From assembly GCA_037127255.1 (NCBI GenBank), contig JBANSL010000013.1, positions 60,052,688-60,116,687 of the forward strand: a stretch of 64,000 bases of DNA, read 5' to 3'. The DNA is from Persicaria tinctoria (Eukaryota > Streptophyta > Magnoliopsida > Caryophyllales > Polygonaceae). Made by a program: the position numbers and the translations under genes. Every line of letters begins with the position of its first letter. Within the stretch, counting starts at the first letter, position 1. The notes under the pieces were generated by a model. That model worked only from the letters and a program-made list of their open reading frames with translations. It made no database searches and had not been told where the DNA came from. Positions 60,249-64,000 of the stretch are shown piece by piece.

Positions 60249-60566
60249 TTGGGGATTATGTCCTCAATTTTCAGAATATCTTACTTTACGGATTGGGGCC
60301 AGAGCTTGCTAGTGTGTGGCTCAGAGCCGTTGCTTGGTTCATGGAATGTGAAGAAGGGCCTTCTTTTGAGTCCATTTCATGTTGGGACTGAACTCATATG
60401 GCGTGGGAGTGTTAAGGTTCCCAGCAAGTTTGATTGTGAATATAGTTATTGTGTGGTGGATGATAGTAGGAATGTTTTAAGGTCTGAGATGGGGAAGAAG
60501 AGGAAGCTTTTGCTATCGGAAACCGTCCAAGACGGCGAATTAGTGGAGCTTCATGATTTGTGGCAG
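60249..60566 (+). pseudogene. DPE2: First exon of DPE2 (4-alpha-glucanotransferase), starch-binding domain fragment
   Basis: DPE2 is the cytosolic glucanotransferase that processes maltose from starch breakdown; it begins with tandem CBM20 modules. Here about 106 codons read YFTDWGQSLLVCGSEPLLGS, WNVKKGLLLSP, LIWRGSVKVP, YSYCVVDDSRNVLRSEMG and LVELHDLWQ, matching the first CBM20 module, including its conserved Trp and Gly-Ser-Trp region. A good donor (CAG/GTATATG) follows at 60566. The N-terminus is short and odd (MGIMSSIFRIS). No following DPE2 exon was recognised in the next 3 kb, so this is most likely a captured or truncated fragment. Confidence 0.78.
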
Positions 60567-61254
60567 GTATATGTGCCTAATCGTTCTCATTTTGTATCGT
60601 TTTAGATCGTTAATTATATGCTAATATGCTATTGTAAAGGTGCATATTAGTTTTTGCTGCTGTTTCTATTATTGCCTGCATACTTGAGATCAAGTTGGAA
60701 TTGCAATTGACACATTCTAAATGAAGAAGTTGCATGTTTTTTCTTTATTTTTCTTACTGTTTTTAGTTTTTGTGTTAGATTTTTGAGAAATGGATCAAAG
60801 TTAAATTAATCTACCTTTTATATTTATCTAGCTAAAGTCTCGTATGAATATATAGCATTTAGTGCCTCATGTTTATGAGGTTTGTACTTCTCGCCTCTTT
60901 GGTCCATTCAGTGTCAAAAGAGAGCATCAAATAAAAAGGGCATGAACATTTTGTGTTAATGGATCTCTAGGAGTATGATGAAAAAAATCTGCAGGTCAGA
61001 GCAGCTGTGTGAGTAGACTTGGACTGACATGTTAGTAAGTGAACTAAAGACTCTATCTACGAGCTTCGTTGGCATGGGGTTGCATTCTTCTTTCTATGCG
61101 CTTCTTTTAGGATTCTTTACCTATATATTGCTTTCATTTTGCTTGAGCTGGGCATACATTAAGATTTCTAGATGATGTTCGGTGATGAAGTTAAATGAAT
61201 TTCTTATATCAATTAAACACTTATATGCTTTATGTTAATGACCCTCTGCAGGTA

Positions 61255-61393
61255 TTTGATTGTGTAGATTCCGTGAAACTATTTTGAGTCCGACAATGAG
61301 ATTGATGCCCACCAATATGGAAATGAAGAGATGGAAATGAAGAAGAGTTATGTTGTTAGCAACTACTTTGATGCCACTTTTGAGAAGGTGAAA
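61255..61393 (+). other. Possible isolated exon, unidentified
   Basis: An acceptor-like CCTCTGCAG at 61246-61254 and a donor-like AAG/GTGAAA at about 61387 bracket sequence that in one frame reads YFESDNEIDAHQYGNEEMEM and KKSYVVSNYFDATFEKV. No family is recognised, and upstream codons in this frame contain a stop. It may be another captured piece linked to the DPE2 fragment. Confidence 0.25.
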
Positions 61394-61599
61394 TATTTAG
61401 GAATGTTGTATATAATTCTTGGATGGCTATGACACATTGTATTGATTTTATTGATTCCGCATTATATTACTTACATTGATGCATTTTTTTTAGTCGATGA
61501 CATTTTATAATAGGTGTTTTTACGTATACAACCAATATTAATGTCGTAGTTTCAAAGACTTTGTATTTTTGTATGTGCAATAAGGTGACAATATTTTGA

Positions 61600-62225
61600 T
61601 TCCACGTTTTAAGCTCTTATGTCATCAATTATATAAAATTGTCACCATAAACAATTGTGATTAATGAAGCGTAATAACAAATGTCATTCGTGAATAAAAA
61701 TTTAATGAATATGTCACCACAAGTGATTGCATCAATGAAGTGTAATTACAAACGTGTCATCAGTGAATGAAAGTATAATCGATGAAAATAAATCGATATA
61801 CAATTGATTAAATTAAAAACATGTGGCATCAATCGATTTGATTAAAAAAAATGGCATCAAATAATTACATTATAAAAATGAAATCAAAACACCATTTTGA
61901 AAAAGTTGAATCACATTAAAGAAAAAAATGTCATCAAAATACTACTTTGAAAAAATATCATCAAAAATATGGCATCACGGTAAAAAAAATCATCAAAAAA
62001 TTGACTTAAAAAAAGTGGCATTAGTCGTTAACGGTAAAAAAAATGGCATTAATGGTCAACGTGATATTACAGTAAACAAAAAATAACATCAAGGTTTAAT
62101 AAAAAAAAGTGGCATTAAAAAAGTGGCATCCAATCATTTCATTAGAAAAGTGACATCAAAGTGAAAATAAAATATAATAAAATTTTGGCATCAGAACGGT
62201 AAAATATGGCATCTAAAAAAAAATC
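61600..62225. repeat. Array of irregular (G/A/T)GCATCA motifs in A-rich DNA
   Basis: About 17 copies of CATCA or CATTA preceded by TGG, TGT or AT, each separated by A-runs of 4-9 bases, mostly in the same orientation, for example AAAAAATGGCATCAAATA near 61850 and GTGGCATCCAATC near 62130. The design is like subterminal repeats of CACTA transposons, but no CACTA end was found. Confidence 0.5.
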
Positions 62226-62367
62226 CAAATGGGTTGGTCAACTGTCAACGTTGACCATTGACCATTCCACTCTATTTGGAAGGGGTCTACATAAAACTAA
62301 TTACATTAGTTTGGGGTCTAAGTACCCAATTGAACATTCAAAAAGGGTCATCTACCAAAATCACCCT

Positions 62368-62591
62368 TAACTTTTTGACATGTTTTTTAAAGTTAAAAAC
62401 TCTATAAAATAATAGTTTTTTAATTAATTGTTTAAAATAATGTTATACTTGTTTATACTTTTTAATAATAAATATAACATTATATTTTTTTTTAAAAAAA
62501 TTAATAAAATAGTTAATATTTTATAGAGTTTTTAGCTTTTTAAAAGAGTACAAAAAGTCAAGCAATCTATATTATGAGACGGAAGTAGTAC
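62368..62591. mobile_element. Truncated Stowaway-like element
   Basis: An inner palindrome (GTTAAAAACTCTATAAAATA and its inverse TATTTTATAGAGTTTTTAGC) and the right end GAGACGGAAGTAGTA are present. The expected left end CTCCCTCCGTC is missing. Confidence 0.5.
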
Positions 62592-62599
62592 ATATTAAA

Positions 62600-62795
62600 T
62601 GGTGCTGACCTACAGGGTCAATTTTGACCCAACCAGTAATCGAGTCTCGGCCCTAAAATTTTTAGGTCATTCAGAATCAGGTCGTTTTCGGGTTCTGTAT
62701 CTAAAACACCGAGTTCAAACCCAAAAAGTTATCGGGTGTTCGAATTAAATTTTTTAAATCGGGTCATGTTTTGACAGGTATTGGGTATAATTGTA
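62600..62795. mobile_element. Decayed GGGTC-rich hAT-like element
   Basis: GGGTCAATTTTGACCCAACC, TCGGGTGTTCGAATT and GGGTCATGTTTTGACAGGTA recall the element at 46207-46623, whose right end also has GTTTTGACAGGT. Ends are not definable. Confidence 0.4.
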
Positions 62796-62924
62796 AAAAG
62801 GTGGGTTCTAACATAGTCAACCAATATGGCAATTCTTTGTGGTTAATCTCAACATGTATATAATTTCACCACTAATATTTTTTGGGTGTTGATAGATACA
62901 CCGCAAATTGCGATTAAGGGTTTG

Positions 62925-63105
62925 CACATCCTTATTGACGTGCATGCACGTCGTTAACAACGTGCAAGTGTGGAACTGTGCACGTCAACTAGCAAACTAG
63001 GGTTTGCACGTCCTTAACAACGTGCAAGTATTGCACATCCTTAATGACGTGCAAACCCTGGTTAGGGTTTCGCGTGAAGGGTTTAGGGTTTAGGGTTTTC
63101 CGAGG
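62925..63105. repeat. ACGT-rich palindromic cluster followed by telomere-like repeats
   Basis: GACGTGCATGCACGTC at 62937-62952 is a perfect palindrome. GGGTTTGCACGTC (63000-63012) and GACGTGCAAACCC (63046-63058) are perfect inverted repeats. ACGT cores occur at 62938, 62948, 62960, 62982, 63008, 63020 and 63047. At 63077-63100 GGGTTTAGGGTTTAGGGTTT gives nearly three plant telomere units. Confidence 0.75.
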
Positions 63106-63288
63106 GTATTTTAGCGTTAATTGAAAGAAATTGAAGGGTTTAGCTAGTGGAGTTTAAGGATTTAGGGTCTAATTAAATGGCAAGCAATAATTGTTAAGGT
63201 TTTCATTCGGATAATATGCGAATAATGTTACAAGAAACGGAAAAAAAAGGTTTACATCCATAATTGTAATAAACTGGTGGAATAAAAT

Positions 63289-64000
63289 CTAGGAAAAGTG
63301 TAAAGGACGACCGGACTTGACACGTAAGGCTCGAAATCTCTCAAACTGAGCTTGAAACGGAGCATCCCATCCTTCGACGCTCGGTTGATGATGTGCGACC
63401 CATTCTGGCGGAGGCGGCGGAATAGGAGTGTTAGGACGCAACCAGATCAATGAGAACGGAAAATTAGAGTTAGAGTATTGACATGTAGATGAAAAGCAAG
63501 AATAGGTAATAAAAAAAGACGTTTGAAGTCGTACTGCGGCAAAATGGTCTTGGTTTCCGATGCAGGCTAAACGAAGGGTTGTTGATTGAGGGTTGTTAGC
63601 AGGTGTCGGCGAGGTCATGGGGAGACATGTGAACGGATGATTCCAAGCTAGGAAGACGAGAGGAATCTGATATACCGTTGCAAATACTAAACCCATGATG
63701 GGTAGCTCTATCCACCGTCTCTTATCACCATGCACTGGTCCCGCCCATCTCTGGTAGTCGACGAACTGCTGGAATGGGTACCCTCCTGTATAACAATCGG
63801 CGTGGAGATTGACGTGATCCTCCAAGTGATTGCATAATAACATTTTGAGTTCTAGGAAAGCAGACTCATCGATCGGTGATGTCAATGACGCCAAAGCGCG
63901 GTAGCCACAATGACCATCTCCAACAATATCCCTCACACCCTCAATATGACCGAGCATGAAGGGATCAACATTGTTTCGACCCCAGTTGAACCCTCCAAGA
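63289..64000 (-). CDS. OTU-type cysteine protease-like protein, N-terminus beyond the window
   Basis: The minus-strand frame is open from the window edge (LGGFNWGRNNVDPFMLGHI) to a stop at 63289-63291, at least 236 codons. VRDIVGDGHCGYRALASL carries the Asp-Gly-x-Cys active site of OTU-family deubiquitinase-like proteases, and NQDHFAAVRL supplies the usual C-terminal His. A Pro-rich tail follows (RPNTPIPPPPPEW). In plants, OTU domains of this short form occur in host proteins and in transposon-borne (MULE-type) genes. The absence of any other host gene nearby makes the transposon source quite possible. No start codon can be assigned because the gene runs off the window; an internal Met at 63957 is only the first in view. 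Both catalytic residues are present, so the domain may be active. Confidence 0.75.
   Translation of the reverse strand, partial: LGGFNWGRNNVDPFMLGHIEGVRDIVGDGHCGYRALASLTSPIDESAFLELKMLLCNHLEDHVNLHADCYTGGYPFQQFVDYQRWAGPVHGDKRRWIELPIMGLVFATVYQIPLVFLAWNHPFTCLPMTSPTPANNPQSTTLRLACIGNQDHFAAVRLQTSFFITYSCFSSTCQYSNSNFPFSLIWLRPNTPIPPPPPEWVAHHQPSVEGWDAPFQAQFERFRALRVKSGRPLHFS

Noticed and set aside
61600..62225. Possible Helitron or satellite DNA
   Set aside because: No fixed period for a satellite and no CTRRT hairpin end for a Helitron could be pointed to.

Overview
The window is nuclear DNA of a flowering plant, most likely a eudicot. It is AT-rich, the main gene is split into many short exons by introns full of transposons, and the surroundings are a typical plant mix: Ty3 and Ty1 LTR retrotransposons, RTE-type LINE debris, hAT, Stowaway and PIF/Harbinger-like elements. 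Nothing bacterial, organellar or viral was seen. The species cannot be named from the sequence.

Positions 1-16010 are a nested retrotransposon complex. The outer element (30-16010, target duplication CCATA, LTRs of 872 and 849 bp, tRNA-Met primer site) is a Ty3 element whose pol reading frame runs into its 3' LTR, which suggests the CRM (centromeric) lineage. It is dead, with several nonsense codons and frameshifts. An Athila-like element (4635-12762, target duplication TGCCT, LTRs of 1551 and 1565 bp, tRNA-Asp-type primer site) sits inside its reverse transcriptase. The inner element keeps gag and protease but has lost reverse transcriptase, RNase H and the integrase core. Counted by eye, the LTR pairs differ by about 5% (outer) and 2.5% (inner), which agrees with the nesting order.

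Positions 16180-31620 hold the real genes: an RNase H-like relic, a well-formed tRNA-Cys(GCA) gene, and on the minus strand a complete 19-exon VPS8 homologue (17762-31481, 1990 codons plus stop), the membrane-tethering subunit of the CORVET complex. Every exon joins in phase. Its introns carry a hAT-like miniature element, a Ty3 relic, a Stowaway element and a PIF/Harbinger-like element.

Positions 31620-48000 are mostly repeats: a small non-autonomous LTR element related to the outer CRM-like element (33700-35556, minus strand), a Copia reverse-transcriptase fragment, a ubiquitin-like gene fragment, a tRNA-like SINE candidate, two minisatellites (44 and 91 bp units), two non-autonomous hAT elements with perfect 8-bp target duplications, and LTR-like remnants.

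Positions 48000-64000 contain an unidentified frameshifted ORF, a broken hAT transposase with a second hAT end on the opposite strand, a badly decayed RTE LINE, foldback and Stowaway elements, an unusual repeat array with long antisense ORFs, two host gene fragments (an HMG-box-protein-like coiled coil and the first starch-binding exon of DPE2), an array of GGCATCA-type motifs, an ACGT-rich palindromic cluster with telomere-like repeats, and at the right edge a partial OTU-type cysteine protease gene.
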